Positions 1 to 12,070 of a stretch of DNA of 64,000 nucleotides are shown here, piece by piece. This DNA is from Andrena cerasifolii (taxonomy: Eukaryota; Arthropoda; Insecta; Hymenoptera; Andrenidae), in the NCBI RefSeq assembly GCF_050908995.1, contig NC_135121.1, forward strand, positions 2,046,001 to 2,110,000. The letters run 5' to 3'. How positions within the stretch are numbered: position 1 is the stretch's first letter; every line of letters begins with the position of its first letter. The notes under the pieces are model-generated. The model was not told the DNA's origin. It did no database searches and was given only the letters and a program-made list of their open reading frames with translations. Position numbers and translations under genes: made by a program.

Positions 1-345
1 TAACAAGGGAAGATCCTGAACCCCGAAATTCAAAAAATTATGAAACTTTGTGAATATGTAGGGCACGTCCTCTTGAATACAACACAATTTTGTTTACTGC
101 CCAAATTCACTCCCAGAGGGTGCAATTGACCCCCGAAAACTTTTTGATTTTGTATTATTACTAGCGAACTGTAGGAGGCAGAAAAAAAGTTTTCAGGAAA
201 AAGTTACTTCTTTTAATTAGGACTATCATTTGGTATGTTACAGTTCTTTCAGTTCTTACAGTTCGCGAGTTATAACACAAAATCGGAAAATAGCCGGATT
301 TTCAGGGGTCAATTTCAACCCCTGCAAGGGGAAAACGCCCTAAAA
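1..345. repeat. partial palindromic MITE (ACAAGGGAAGATC family)
   Basis: The first 345 bp match both arms of the MITE at 6282-6693: TAACAAGGGAAGATCC at the start, GTAGGGC..CGTCC, a central CGAGTTATAACACAAAATCGG and TTTTCAGGGGTCAATT. The right end is missing or diverged, and the left end coincides with the window edge. Confidence 0.75.
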
Positions 346-1296
346 TCCTTTCGGTTATCGTACACAAGTAAAAGGGGTCATGACATTCACTCTCTGCGGC
401 TCCCTGATTATTAATGTCACGTTCATCCGCGTCTGACTCCATTCCTAGAGGATCCCCGATTTCGCATCAGGTTCGTCCTAATAGTTTACAATAATCCTAG
501 CGGCCCCTGATTACGCATAAGGTTCTTCCGCGCCCCTAATTAACAAACTCATAAACCATATTCCTTGAGAAATACCTCCATCGCCGGACTCTCGCGTTGT
601 CCAAAAATTTTGAAATTTTGCACATATTATTTTCTCACCAAGTGTCACAATTTAGGGGGGTAAGACAAAAAATCCGAAGTTGAAAAATAAGTACCATCCT
701 AAATATAGTAAGCGCACCTACAAAGTTACATAAAAACATTTTCATTTCGTTTTATGGTATTTATTATAAAACTGACCATAGTATATTAAGGTGTTATTAT
801 AATGTAACATTATGATGATTAATATGCTTTTATTACTACCTCCGATAGGATTACGTCCGAGAGTACTATCGAGAGTATTACTCTCCGAGTAATACGTACG
901 GATGAGAATCCAGAGACCGTTGTCGGCTAAAACAAAAGAAGAATATGATATCTCGAGCAATTTATCTTCTTTTTCTATCGCGCTTTCATCGTTTATCGTT
1001 CGAAGGCGCCCTCCGTCGGCAATTCTCCCCTTCGGCGAAAGATAATCGTGAATAATCTATTACACCACCGACCATGTTCCTTTCACCTTTCTTTCCGTGT
1101 CTTTTCCTCACCTGCTTCGCTTGGAGGCTTTGTCAGCTAAAGATGGAATAAAAGCGAGGTAATTAAAAATATTAGCATTCGAGTTTTTTCATATGGGTAG
1201 ATTAAATCTCCACTAAAGTAGCTTTTTTAAAAAAAGGTACAAAAAAGTGCGCCAATTATACGTGCGCGCGCAGATGAACGAAAAAAACTGTCGCAA
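346..1296. other. no feature recognised
   Basis: AT-rich non-coding sequence; the only ORFs are short and without domain signatures. A GCGCCAATTATA motif near 1250 repeats wording of the adjacent foldback. Confidence 0.5.
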
Positions 1297-1867
1297 AATT
1301 TATTAATCTGCTATATTTATTTTTACAAAACTAATGATATACAAAAATTGCGCCAATTATAACAACGACTATTTGTACAAACAATCGGATTTAAATTGAA
1401 TAAAAGATTCATCGTTGGAAGAAACGAAGAAGATAATAATATTAAGCAGATATATTTTTATAGAAATAAATATTTCAATACCAATGAATATTTTATTCAA
1501 AATACTTGGCGCTGCGCTCCGAATTGGTATTGCTAAACTGAATAAATATGTATTAATTGCTTTAATATTTTTCTTTCTTTCTCGTCTCAGTGGTGTCTTG
1601 TCTTATTTTATTATTTATACCAAGACAATTAACATTTTCTAGGTTTCGGAGCGCAAAGTATTTTGAATAAAATATTTATTGGTATTGAAATATTTATTTC
1701 TATAAAAATATATCTGCTTAATATTATTATCTTCTTTGTTTCTTCCAATGATGAATCATTTATTCAATTTAAATCCGATTGTTTGTATAAATAGTCGTTG
1801 TTATAATTGGCGCAATTTTTGTATATCATTAGTTTTGTGAAACTAAATATAGCACATTAATAAATTT
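1297..1867. repeat. foldback element, ~230-bp arms
   Basis: Arm 1297-1525 is repeated inverted at 1640-1867: AATTTATTAATCTGC and GCGCCAATTATAACAACG on the left match CGTTGTTATAATTGGCGC and the closing AATAAATTT on the right. The loop is about 115 bp. The inner sequence ATACTTGGCGCTGCG and the adjoining CCGAATTGGTA also occur in the large foldback at 12071-14046, so the two are related. Confidence 0.88.
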
Positions 1868-1869
1868 AC

Positions 1870-3425
1870 GGGTCATTCCACGCGAAGTCGGACACTTTTC
1901 GGAGTAACATTTCGAATTTTGGTGCAACTCGGATATGTTGTAGTCTTTAAGGGTATATAAACATATCTCAAAGGATTTTTCGAAATGTCAAAAATTGTGG
2001 ATGTTACAGGTCTCTGAAATATAGTGTTTACTATTTTTCCAAAAATTGTAACCGCTGAACTAACAAACTGATAAAAATGACCTTTTGGATGCTTACAGTG
2101 GAGATAAAAGAGTACCTAATAAAAATTATTCCACTTAATAAAATCGAATATTTGACCATTTATTTAGCAATTGCTCCTAACAAATGCAATTTTATAATTG
2201 AAGGCCCCTTTTTAAACATTTGGAAAAATAGGAGGATATAGCCCTGTTTATCCTCTTTACGGACACATTTTCAAAAACGTGGACACTTTAAAATTGGCCA
2301 AATGAAAATGAATTGAATGTGCCGCTGCGTCGCGAGCATCGACTCCACTGGCTGAGTCGTGCGGTACTCGGCTATACCAAATATTCTTATACAGGATTCT
2401 CGAAATGATAAGTATTTGATAAAAATTGAAGGAGGAAAACTCTTACTGTTTTTTATATCCAACATAATACGGTATCTCAATTTTTGATGTTCGCAATATT
2501 TTCCTTGAAACGAGGGTGACTTTTAGTTTTTTAAATGGAATGCTATATATTTGATTACCCAATACGAAAGCGACTGTCAAGATAAATTCAACCATATGAT
2601 ACACTATGACCTTCAAGGCCACACAAGGTTGGGAATGAAAGAAAGAAACCCTATCTACTAGATAGATAGTTCAATATATTTAGTTCATTCCTAACCTTGT
2701 GTGGCCTTCAAGGTCATAGTATACAATATGGTAGAATTTGTCTTGACAGTCGCTTTCGTATTGGGTAATCAAATATATAGCATTGTATTTAAAAAACTAA
2801 AAGTCACCCTCGTTTCAAGGAAAATATTGCGAACATCAAAAATTCAGATACCGTATTATGTTGGATATAAAAAACAGTAAGAGTTTTCCTCCTTCAATTT
2901 TTTTTCAAATATTACCATTTTCGAGAATCCGTTATGAAAATATCAGGTATAGCCGCTTGGCCGCTACGAGTACCGCACGGCCCGACCAATCGAGCCGGTG
3001 CTGGGCGACGCAGCGTCAACTTTCGGCAATTTTTACAGGGCCAATCTTAAAATGTCCATAATTTTGAAAATGTATCCATCAAGGGGAAGGATAGAACTAT
3101 ATTCTACTTTTTCATTTTTTTAAAATCGCGCCCGATGTAAAAAACCTGCATTTGTTTAAAATAATTGCACAAAAATGGTTCTAATTTTTTCTTTATTTAA
3201 ACTGAAATAATTTTTTCTTAAAACTTTAATGTCTTCTCTATAAGCACCGCAAAGCTCATCTCCATCCGTTTACTACTTCCATAGTTATAATTTATTGAAA
3301 AAAGTTACCACTTAACTTCAAACAGCTGTAAAATGTACATTTTTCAAAATTTCGAAAAATCCTTTGAGGTACGTTTAAATATCACTAAAGGTTACAAAAT
3401 ATTCCAATTTCGCATGGAATGACTC
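1870..3425. repeat. 1.56-kb foldback element, GGGTCATTCCACGCGAA termini
   Basis: Termini GGGTCATTCCACGCGAA and TTCGCATGGAATGACTC are inverted. Matching blocks continue inward: ATCCTTTGAG, the GTACCGCACG/CGTGCGGTAC pair, the GTGTGGCCTTCAAGGTCAT pair, and a centre near 2655. Apart from gaps the whole element is one imperfect palindrome. It has no coding content; ORFs at 2271-2480 and 2858-3061 are mirror images of each other. Confidence 0.9.
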
Positions 3426-3904
3426 AATTAGACCCAAATATTTTTAGTAAATATTTGATAACTGCCTCGAGCATTATTAAATTATCTTGAAACTGTAAGA
3501 TATTATAGATACCGCCATAGCCTTGTATCTGAAACTTGATTGATGTTTTCTTTCTTCAGTGAAAATTTCCGATTGCTAAAATTCGACAATTTTCACGAAC
3601 CACTTTACATTTCCTACCATGTTGATTAAATAGCACTATACAAATAGCAGCGGAGGAAATTGTTCTGGAAACCATGGACACGATATCAAGAGACACATAT
3701 TTACATTTAGAGATGAGATTCCTACAACTGAATGTTGCAAGTATATCGATGTAACAATGACGAAAATAATACTTAGAAATTATACAATAGATATTGTTGT
3801 GGCATTATGTCTAATATCTTTGTAATGTACTGACCCTTTCTTATCGTTTTTCTCCGACTTTCTCTGTAAATATGATTCACCCTAATTACCCAAATGCTGC
3901 TTAA
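3426..3904. other. no feature recognised
   Basis: AT-rich spacer between the foldback and the LINE target site; no coding signature. Confidence 0.5.
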
Positions 3905-3915
3905 ATGTAAATACT

Positions 3916-4986
3916 CTAAACAAATGCATATCATACTCTAAGGTTTACTCTAACAGAATAGATTCCCGAAATCACTTCAATATCTTTTGTCACGACTTCA
4001 GTACGCTGGTCACTACAATTCCATTTGACTATTCTCTCGGCCTGGATCTCAAAAAAGAAAAGGACCCTAACCTGTGTTTGGATGGATTGGTAAAGAGTTC
4101 CTCGGCCTTCTCCATATTCACTGATGGCAGTAAAATCCCAAGTTCTAATTATGTTGGCTCCGCTTGCTTCTGCCCTGATCTAAATATTTACTCATCAAAA
4201 AGTATAGACCAAAATGCTTCAGTGTTTACAGCTGAGTGTATTGCCTTAAGTGATGCTCTCGATATTGCGTTATGCAATAATAATAAAAACTTTCTCATCT
4301 TCTCGGATTCTCTCAGCGTGTTGCAAAGGATTAAATCCACTAAGTTTGACGTCAGAACTAACATCTATATTCTTGATATAAAGAAGAAGTATAATCAATT
4401 TCTCCGCGACAATTCTAATAATGAAATCAGATTTTTTTGGATTCCGTCGCATTCGGGGATCCGCGGTAATGATGTTGTGGATGGGCTGGCAAAAGGTGCT
4501 ACCGTCTCCTGCGCATTAGACATCCCAAGAATACCTTTCACCGATCTGTCGGAGTTATTCAAAAAAAGAGCCTCCTCACATACGGACAAAATAATAAAGG
4601 ACCAAGGGATATATAAAGGTAAATTCTATTTTCAACACTACCATAGTGACAATCGTACGCCGTGGTATGGGAACAAAAAGCTATCCCGGCAATTTATTGT
4701 TACTTTAAACAGAAGCAGAGCGGATCACTATCATTTGGCCGGTTCCTTAGCTCGTATTGGTTTTATCGATAGTCCTAAATGCAAATGTAATCTTGAAGAC
4801 GAAACTCTGAATCATGTCCTATGGCAATGTAACTTATATAACGTCCAAAGAATGAAACTAATATTTAAGCTGAGTAAAATAGATCTTCATTTGCCGCTTG
4901 ATGTCACGTCATTAATTGCTGATCCTAATATTAAAGCTTGCCACTATATTCTTGCATTCCTAAACAATTGTAATTTGCGTATCTAG
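3916..4986 (+). pseudogene. LINE ORF2 C-terminal fragment: RNase H domain and C-terminal CCHC motif
   Basis: The frame is open from the truncation point to TAG at 4984-4986. RNase H catalytic residues are all visible: Asp of IFTDGSK (codon at 4123), Glu of FTAECIAL (4234), Asp of FSDSLSV (4306), and the WIPSHSGIRGND block with His at 4450 and Asp at 4471. Downstream is a zinc-binding signature C-x-C-x8-H-x4-C (CKCNLEDETLNHVLWQC), usual at the C-terminus of such LINE proteins. Endonuclease and reverse transcriptase are absent, so the copy is dead. No stop or frameshift interrupts the remainder, which suggests a fairly recent insertion. Confidence 0.92.
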
Positions 4987-5138
4987 GATGAATTAACGGT
5001 TCAATCTTACTGTATACTTCTGTATGTACATACTGATATCTTTGGTTTTTTTTTCTTTCTATGTTTCCTCCCTTAAATACTGTGCATTTCCTGTAATACT
5101 GTTTTAATAAATCTCTTATGAGATTTAAAAAAAAAAAA
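3916..5138 (+). mobile_element. 5'-truncated non-LTR retrotransposon with poly(A) and target-site duplication
   Basis: A LINE fragment of 1223 bp bounded by an 11-bp target-site duplication ATGTAAATACT (3905-3915 and 5139-5149). It contains the C-terminal part of ORF2 (RNase H plus a zinc motif), then about 150 bp of 3' UTR with AATAAA, a small hairpin ATCTCTTATGAGAT and a poly(A) tract. The truncation at 3916 falls within the coding frame, as expected for incomplete target-primed reverse transcription. Presence of RNase H points to the I/LOA/R1-like groups of LINEs; I cannot resolve the clade. Confidence 0.93.
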
Positions 5139-5149
5139 ATGTAAATACT

Positions 5150-5898
5150 GCGTCAACCCTGCTACCCATCATTATCTTAGTCAATGCGTCACGTATCCAA
5201 AATCCTGCAATTCTGCCCTATCCCGTCATCCCCTCTCTTACATCAGAAACCTTTAAAACCCATCTCAGTCCCTTATCCTACAGCATTACTATTCCAAAAG
5301 CCACCAGTGTCAGTCACGGAGTCAAGTTAAAACAGTTGACTCTCCAATATTCTTACTTTAAATTGAATAAATATCTTTATAAGTATTATTCGTAAAAACG
5401 ATAGTTTAAATTATCCTTGTGTCCATTACATCTTTACCTAAATAAGAGACACGATTACGCGCTACTTGCACGATCCGCGCTGTAGGAAATTACTTACAAC
5501 GAGGATGAACAATCACGATGGTTAAAGGAGGAAGCGAAAAAATTTTATAGAATAAAATGAAACCGTATGTGATTCTAAGAGTGGTCGCACTCACTATCCG
5601 CATGGCGTGTTGCGTGCTGCTCAGGGAGAACGCTATTGTTTACTGACTCGTTATTTATATAGCGGAGGCATTGGTAATAACCGCACGTTGTCACAGCGAA
5701 CCGCGCTAACGGGTAACCGCTCTGCCAGATAAGCGAAACGCCATCAAACTCATACTGGTACACAGTTACTTGCTTTACGTGACTAGCAGTGAGAATAAAC
5801 GAAGAAATTATTAATGCTGCCTTTCGGGTATCTTCCACCAGGTCTGAGCTATGACGTTTCCACCAAATAAAAGCTTAGTCTTTCATACATTTAGGATG
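5150..5898. other. no gene recognised
   Basis: Continuation of the LINE target sequence. A Cys/His-rich short frame around 5141-5250 vaguely resembles a zinc knuckle but lacks correct spacing. ORF 5575-5838 (minus) has no family signature. Confidence 0.45.
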
Positions 5899-6281
5899 TA
5901 GGGTAAACTCGGGTAAGTTCGTGGTAGGTACAGGTTACTTCGTGATAGTTTTTCATTTATCTGTAACTCTAAATTGTCTGACTCAATTTAGATGGAACAA
6001 ACACTAACAAACAGCGTTGATCTTCTAGTTTATGTTGTGGTAAAATAATTAGTCGATTGAAGTTGGTGCGATAGAGTGAGAGAGCATTTTGTTCCAGCAT
6101 TATTAGTGAACTTCTTCGGGCTAGTTGTGTACGATCGCTTGTTTATGTACTATAGGTTGTTTAGAAGATAAATGGAAAGTTCGAACTACAGGTAAGTGAT
6201 GGTAAAATGACACTTTAACAAGGCTTACTCTTGAAATTATCATACGGCACCAGTGTCATTTTTGCTTATTATAAGTGACTA

Positions 6282-6693
6282 ACGAGGGAACATCCCGAAC
6301 CCGGAAATTGAAAAAATTCTGAAACTTTGCGAATATGTAGGGAATTTCCTTCTCATTACAACGGAATTTTTGTTTGTTGCCCAGATTCACTCTAAGGGGG
6401 TGTGATTGACCGCTGAAAATCTGGTTATTTTCCGATTTTGCGTTATAACTCGTGAACTGTGAAATAATTTTTTCACCAAATGATAGATCTAATTAGACGA
6501 AGTAACTTTTGTCTTGAAACTTTTTCCCTATCTCTTACAGATTGCGAGTTACAAAATAAAATCGGAAAATAGCAGAATTTTCAGGGGTTAATTCCACCCG
6601 CTTAGAGTGAATTTGGGCAGCAAACAAAAAATGCGTTGTAATCAGGAGGAAATCCCCTACACATTAACAAAGGGTTCGGGATCTTCCCTTGTA
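6282..6693. repeat. palindromic MITE (ACAAGGGAAGATCCCGAACCC family)
   Basis: Long inverted arms: CGAGGGAACATCCCGAACCC at the left and the complement of ACAAGGGAAGATCCCGAACC at the right, with matching CGTTGTAAT and CAAACAAAAA blocks and a central CGATTTTGCGTTATAACTCG. A second copy is at 1-345. Its right end abuts the next element with a shared TA. Confidence 0.85.
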
Positions 6694-7565
6694 AGGTGAA
6701 TGAACCAATTTCTGCTCATTGAAGAGGCAAATCGTCATAAAGAAGGTGTAAAAAAATTTGTTTGCGATGAAAATTTGCAGAGTAATTGATTAATTCTTTA
6801 ATAATAAATCAGCCAATTCAAAAACTATTTAAGAAAGTTATTTCAAGATGTTTAACTATTAGTACCTAATTTGTAATTAAATATAATGCTCCAAATGTCC
6901 GTATTTCTGTTCACGAAAAATAGGGAAAAATAGTCCGTATTTCTACTCACCATTTTTACCAATTTCTGATCACATAATACGTTGCCTTTTCAGGGTAAAA
7001 TAACTTACATCTTTTATGGAGATGTTTTATAACACAACAATAAAGCATAAAATAATGATAAACAACAAATACAATGCCTTCGACTAGAAATAGAGGTTAC
7101 AGCATATATTGAATTTTAAGGTTATATTACTAAAATTTTGGTGAGCAGAAATGTGGACATGACAGTGATTCACTTCACCCTAAATCTATTCACCTGTTTT
7201 CTACTTAAAAAAAAATAAAAATAGTAAAAAATCTACACTCAGAGCACAATACGGTATCTGTTTTTATTATTAAATAAGAACATTTACTGCAGAAACTATT
7301 TTCTGCCCAATTATTGAATACCAATAGTGACCCTTAGCACAACCAGCTCGAACACGGTCGAAAAATCATGAGTCTGATTTTAAAAGTTTTTCGTTGCTTA
7401 TACTGTACTTTGATTAGCCCCAAGGTCGTAACAACAGTCGCGTAAATGTTTAAATAATTTAGAATTACTTTGTTGCACCTATAGTACAAACGTAACGTTT
7501 ATAATAGTAAGAAAAATATGAAATGAGGAGAAATGGGACACGAGCAGAAATTGCGACATTCACCT
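6694..7565. mobile_element. TA-flanked non-autonomous element (AGGTGAATG termini), copy 1
   Basis: 872 bp with ends AGGTGAATGAACCAATTTCT and the complement of AGGTGAATGTCGCAATTTCT, TA on each side (6692-6693, 7566-7567). A second copy is inverted at 30984-31848. Internal phrases resembling ATTTCTGCTCAC recur throughout both strands. No coding capacity. Confidence 0.88.
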
Positions 7566-7710
7566 TAAATTCTTATTTTTCGTGTGCCTGAAACTGCGTT
7601 TCTGATTGCGCTGTTTGAGAAATTTTTATGGCCAATACCAGAAACAATGTTTCCTTACATCTCAGACATCTAATGATCATAAAACGATTGATTATGCCCA
7701 AAATAACAAT

Positions 7711-8040
7711 AATATAAAATAATATAAAATAATATAAAATAATATAAAATAATATAAAATAATATAAAATAATATAAAATAATATAAAATAATATAAAAT
7801 AATATAAAATAATATAAAATGATATAAAATGATATAAAATAATATAAAATAATATAAAATAATATAAAATAATATAAAATAATATAAAATGATATAAAAT
7901 GATATAAAATGATATAAAATAATATAAAATGATATAAAATGATATAAAATGATATAAAATGATATAAAATAATATAAAATAATATAAAATGATATTAAAA
8001 AATGTATAATCATTTAAAATAATGTAAAATAATATAAAAA
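7711..8040. repeat. 10-bp tandem array (AATATAAAAT)n
   Basis: Twenty-eight exact or one-base-variant units from 7711 to 7990, then degenerate units to 8040. Two unit types alternate in blocks, AATATAAAAT and GATATAAAAT. The ORFs across it on the minus strand are low-complexity Tyr/Ile/Leu/Phe artefacts. Confidence 0.97.
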
Positions 8041-8340
8041 AAAAGTAGCTGATGGTCATATCACGAGCTAGCGAGAACTGTCACGTAGTTACCAAGTGCT
8101 ATCACGGAGTAACCAGAGCTATCACGGAGTAACCAGAGTGTCATGACAGCTTAATTTTGTATATTTTCAATTAAATATACTTAGTAAATTTCTGTTAACC
8201 TATTATTTGTTTCTCTGATGTCTGACCTATCATTATATCCTACACTCACTTTCAGAATATTTAAATATTAGCAATTAATAGACAAATTCTAAAACTATCA
8301 CGGACTTACCCGAGTTTACCCTAACTAATGCCAGTGATAT

Positions 8341-9332
8341 GCAGGATGGGATACGACGGGTGGTACAACCGAGCATATGGTAATTCCTGGGACAAAAATA
8401 AATCACATAATAAAAGTTTTTGGTATTAGCTTTCCTTTTTGGGAAAAGCGTTTCTGTAAATTCAAAAATCAACAGAATTTATTAGTAAACATGGCACAAC
8501 GGCGAGTGAAATGAATCCTCGAGTGAAATTGAGAGGCCCAGTGGAAACAGGCACATGCCACCGTTTTATGATTTCATTAGAAAGTAGTGGAATTACACTA
8601 CATTGCAGGAACGAATTAACGGTACAAAGAATCGAAAATTTATGCATATGTGGCATGTGCCTGTTTTCTAGCGAACACCGCAATTCTATCATAACTTTCT
8701 TCGAATGAGACTTTGTTCGCGAGAAAAATGATTCAACGATGGAATTTAATTTTTAGTCAATTTATGTAATTTTTTTAAACTTGATTTTCTCCAAAACGAA
8801 GTCCAATTCGAACGAAAATTGTTCTATAATTTCGACTTATTTTTGCGCAATGATTTATTTCACTCGCAGTTGTACTATATTTACTGATAAATTCTGTTGA
8901 CTTGTGATCAGCTGGTGCGCATACCATACGAATTTTCAAAATCGATTTTCTCGAAAACGGAGGCTCATACAAAGAAAATTTATTTTCTGTTGTAAATAGC
9001 TTTGTTCATCATCTAGTAATTTTAGTTTATGGTCAGTAACATTGAGTATACCAGGTGGCGCCAGTTTCGTTTTATTTCCGTTCTGTTAGGTTATGTCACA
9101 TCTTTTATTTCCAGAGTCAATGGTCTTTTTCGTTATGTACCAGTCTCAGTTTTTCCTTTGTGTGATATACATGGCGTCTGATATTCTGTACAAGATATTA
9201 TAATTAAGATTCTACAATTTGCTTTATCCTGTTCTTAATAAATATAATATACGCAACATTTTCCATTTCTGATTTATTTTTATCCAAGAAAATCCATATG
9301 CCTGGTTGTACCATCCGATTTTACCGACCCTG
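8341..9332. repeat. ~1-kb inverted-repeat element (GGTGGTACAACC ends)
   Basis: The left block GGTGGTACAACCGAGCATATG and AAAAATAAATCA mirror the right block TGATTTATTTTTATCC and CATATGCCTGGTTGTACC. Internal inverted pairs include CAACAGAATTTAT (8470) with ATAAATTCTGTTG (8890) and AACAGGCACATGCCAC (8540) with GTGGCATGTGCCTGTT (8650). The ends are approximate; no transposase. Confidence 0.72.
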
Positions 9333-9987
9333 TATGTACACGATACTTTTCATTGTTTACACTTACAGGTGGTACGGATTCCACAGCCCGTTAGTCGCAT
9401 ACTTTAACATTATTGATTGTAGAAGAACATGAAAGCAGCCAGATTGTTAGTCACGGTTTCACAAGGTCGTACAATATAAATTCTTTCAATCGAACGAATA
9501 TGCGCGATCAATGAATAATTTTTATCATTTTGATTTTGAGGACATAATTTTTCTGACAGGTTATTAGTAGTAGACAAATACATATGTATATACATTTTTT
9601 GTATTGCATTTATTTAGTAACGGGTTGTTTATCCATTAAATATAGCATTTTAAATAGAAAAACGAAAATTCAAATGTCTCTTTTTTTTAAATGTATTTTT
9701 GTATATAAATGTAGTTTTATAGCCTGCTTACAGTCATTAACAGGCAATGAGCTTCCACGTTTAAGCAGAATGAGCCACGATAAATAGAATGTTTTTAATT
9801 TTGTTTCTAGAGACTGTCAATAAATGCTGTTAAATTTAAATTTTAAATGAATCAGTACGGTGTGAAGTTTTCTGTGGTTTGATCTAAGGTGACTCAAATA
9901 CGTTACATATAAACTTGATAGGTAATAGTTTAATTGTCGAAAATTACTACATTTCAACCATTTTTATAATAAGAAACACCTCTGTAT
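9333..9987. other. no feature recognised
   Basis: AT-rich non-coding DNA, no coding or repeat signature seen. Confidence 0.5.
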
Positions 9988-10979
9988 GAGCTAATCCACG
10001 TCAAAACGAATAGGTGAAAAATTTAGTTTCACAGATTCTCTTCAAAATTACAGGATTTGCCGATAACCTTGCAAAAACAAACTATACTGAATTTCAACGG
10101 CCTATGTCAAATAATTCTCGAAATATTTAATGTTAAAGTTTCGAAAATGAAACAAAATCGGCTGACGCGTCATCACTTAACCTGTAATATCTCGGTGATT
10201 TTTAAAGATAATGCGACCGTCTTGGGTTCATTTTAAAACTGAAGGAATTCTTTCTCAAACGGTATATAGAATATTTTGTTTATTTGTTAATAAACTTAAC
10301 AGTAATCGTTGTCAAAGTTTTAAATCGCGTTTTGACGTCGTTCCCACCCACGGTCCGGCTTGAAAAAAATACCATTCGATTCGTTAAGTCTTCAACTAAT
10401 AAATGCCCTTCTCAAAAGAGTGGAGAGATTTTGGGAACAGTTAAGAAAAAAATAAAACTTACGATAGTGCACAGCGCTTGGAACTGCACGGATCCCATGT
10501 TCAGTCCGCAAGCACGGTTTTTCAAAACAATAGCCTAGCGTAGGAAAGTACTTATTTGTATACATTGGGTTAAAACAAATTTTTCTTTCAGTGTTTTCGG
10601 TATTCTCGAGAAAAATAGTAGGAATATCTGTTCGCCATATAAAAGATTGGCAATAGTGGGTAGCTTAAGTTTATTAACAATAAACAAAATATTCTATATA
10701 GGGTTTGAGAAAGCATTCTTTCAGCTTTAAAATGAATCCAAGACGGTGGCGTTATCTTTAAAAATAACCGAGATATTACAGTTTAAGTGACGACGCGTCA
10801 GCCGATTTTGTTTCAATTTTCGAAACTTTAACATTAAATATTTCCAAAACTATTTGACATAGGTCGTTCAAATTCAGTATACTTTGTTTCTGCAAGGTTA
10901 TCGACAAATGCTGTAATTTTTAAGAGAATCGGTGAATCTAAATTTTTCACCCATTCGTTTTGACGTGGAATAGCTCGCA
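9988..10979. repeat. foldback element with 356-bp unique loop, copy 1
   Basis: Arms 9988-10310 and 10667-10979 are inverted copies (ends CCACGTCAAAACGAAT and ATTCGTTTTGACGTGG; GGCTGACGCGTCATCACTTA mirrored at about 10782). The loop 10311-10666 is not palindromic and recurs in the partial copy at 60061-60700. An 84-codon frame (10284-10538, plus) is conserved in that copy; the opposite strand holds a short ATG frame ending in a GTAAGT. Confidence 0.87.
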
Positions 10980-10986
10980 TTTGTAA

Positions 10987-11384
10987 TTTTATCCTCTGTT
11001 CTTTTATTTTATACTCTACCCTAAAGTTTAAAAATAATCAGTCGATCGACGAATTTTTCCAAAATCATTTTTTTCAAGAACAAAGCACCGTGCCGGAAAG
11101 AAATTTGTCTCTTTATCGCATTCTTAACAATTATCTCGTATTCTTGTTATGCAAAACAATGAAATAGAGAATTGGTTCAAGAAATTTTATCCTCTGTTCT
11201 TTTATTTTATACTCTACCCTAAAGTTTAAAAATAATCAGTCGATCGACGAATTTTTCCAAAATCATTTTTTTCAAGAACAAAGCACCGTGCCGGAAAGAA
11301 ATTTGTCTGTTTATCGCATTCTTAACAATTATCTCGTATTCTTGTTATGCAAAACAATGAAATAGAGAATTGGTTCAAGAAATC
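10987..11384 (+). repeat. 198-bp tandem duplication
   Basis: Two almost identical copies with period 198 (ATCCTCTGTTCTTTTATTTT at 10991 and 11189; TGAAATAGAGAATTGGTTCA at the end of each). I see a single-base difference (CTCTTTATCG versus CTGTTTATCG). Non-coding. Confidence 0.95.
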
Positions 11385-12070
11385 GCCCCCTGCTGTTCAA
11401 AAGACCGGTCTTGCTCGAAGAATGTAAACAATTTGGCCCTATTGTTCTCCCCCTTTACGATTCTCCATTCAAAGTATTCTAAGGTATACTGGAAAAGAGG
11501 AAAGCGCACATTAACCTTTAAGAAATGTTTCCACCCCGATGAACCAAAAAGTATATAGAAAAAGAATTGCCTGACACTTCCGTTCAGGGTTTCCACAAAC
11601 CTGCAGAGTTTAACAAAATCAGAATTTACGGGTTACCCAATACGCGTGATTAAATGTGTGGGTAGAACTAGCATCGTTTCTTCTTTCCATAGTCAAATAG
11701 TTCGCTCATTAAATAAACAAGTAGATAGTAAAACGATATTACAAAAGTTCCCTGCTGAAATTTAGTTTAGTAAAATACACAGTGACTCGCAGAAAATGAT
11801 AATCTATTAAATGTTTTAAAATCGTTATTAAAATGGATTGCGAAAAAAAATTGTATAAAAACGCTTATGCGATATGAAATGTTTTTGTTTAATAATTTCG
11901 GAAAGTAGAAGTAACTATCCTATATTAAAAAATAAATATAAAAACCATATTAATATACTGATATGAAACACATTCGATTTCGCTCCTATATCGATTGACC
12001 TGGAAACTAAAACATTTTAAACAATTTAAACAAATCTATTTTACAAGAGTATGTTGTATCTTAGACTTCA
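11385..12070. other. no gene recognised
   Basis: Short ORFs on both strands (11370-11596) overlap and lack any family signature. AT-rich spacer. Confidence 0.5.

Larger units (their letters stand above)
5901..8321. mobile_element. TA-flanked DNA transposon (GGGTAAACTCGGGTAAG termini) with nested insertions
   Basis: Inverted ends GGGTAAACTCGGGTAAGT at 5901 and its complement ending at 8321, each flanked by TA (5899-5900, 8322-8323). Subterminal motifs related to CTATCACGGAGTAAC recur near both ends (about 5925-5950 inverted, 8097-8137, 8297), as expected for transposase binding sites. Inside are a palindromic MITE (6282-6693), a second TA-element (6694-7565) and a 10-bp tandem array. No transposase is left. 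Confidence 0.85.

Noticed and set aside
2271..3061. Pair of ORFs with similar peptides (MLDIKNSKSFPPSI) on opposite strands
   Set aside because: They are the two arms of the 1870-3425 palindrome, not a conserved protein.
5141..5253. CCHC zinc-knuckle (Gag-like) frame at the LINE target
   Set aside because: Cys/His spacing does not fit C-x2-C-x4-H-x4-C and a stop lies shortly upstream.
7573..8059. Two long minus-strand ORFs rich in Tyr, Ile, Leu and Phe
   Set aside because: They are translations of the 10-bp (AATATAAAAT)n array; no real protein features.
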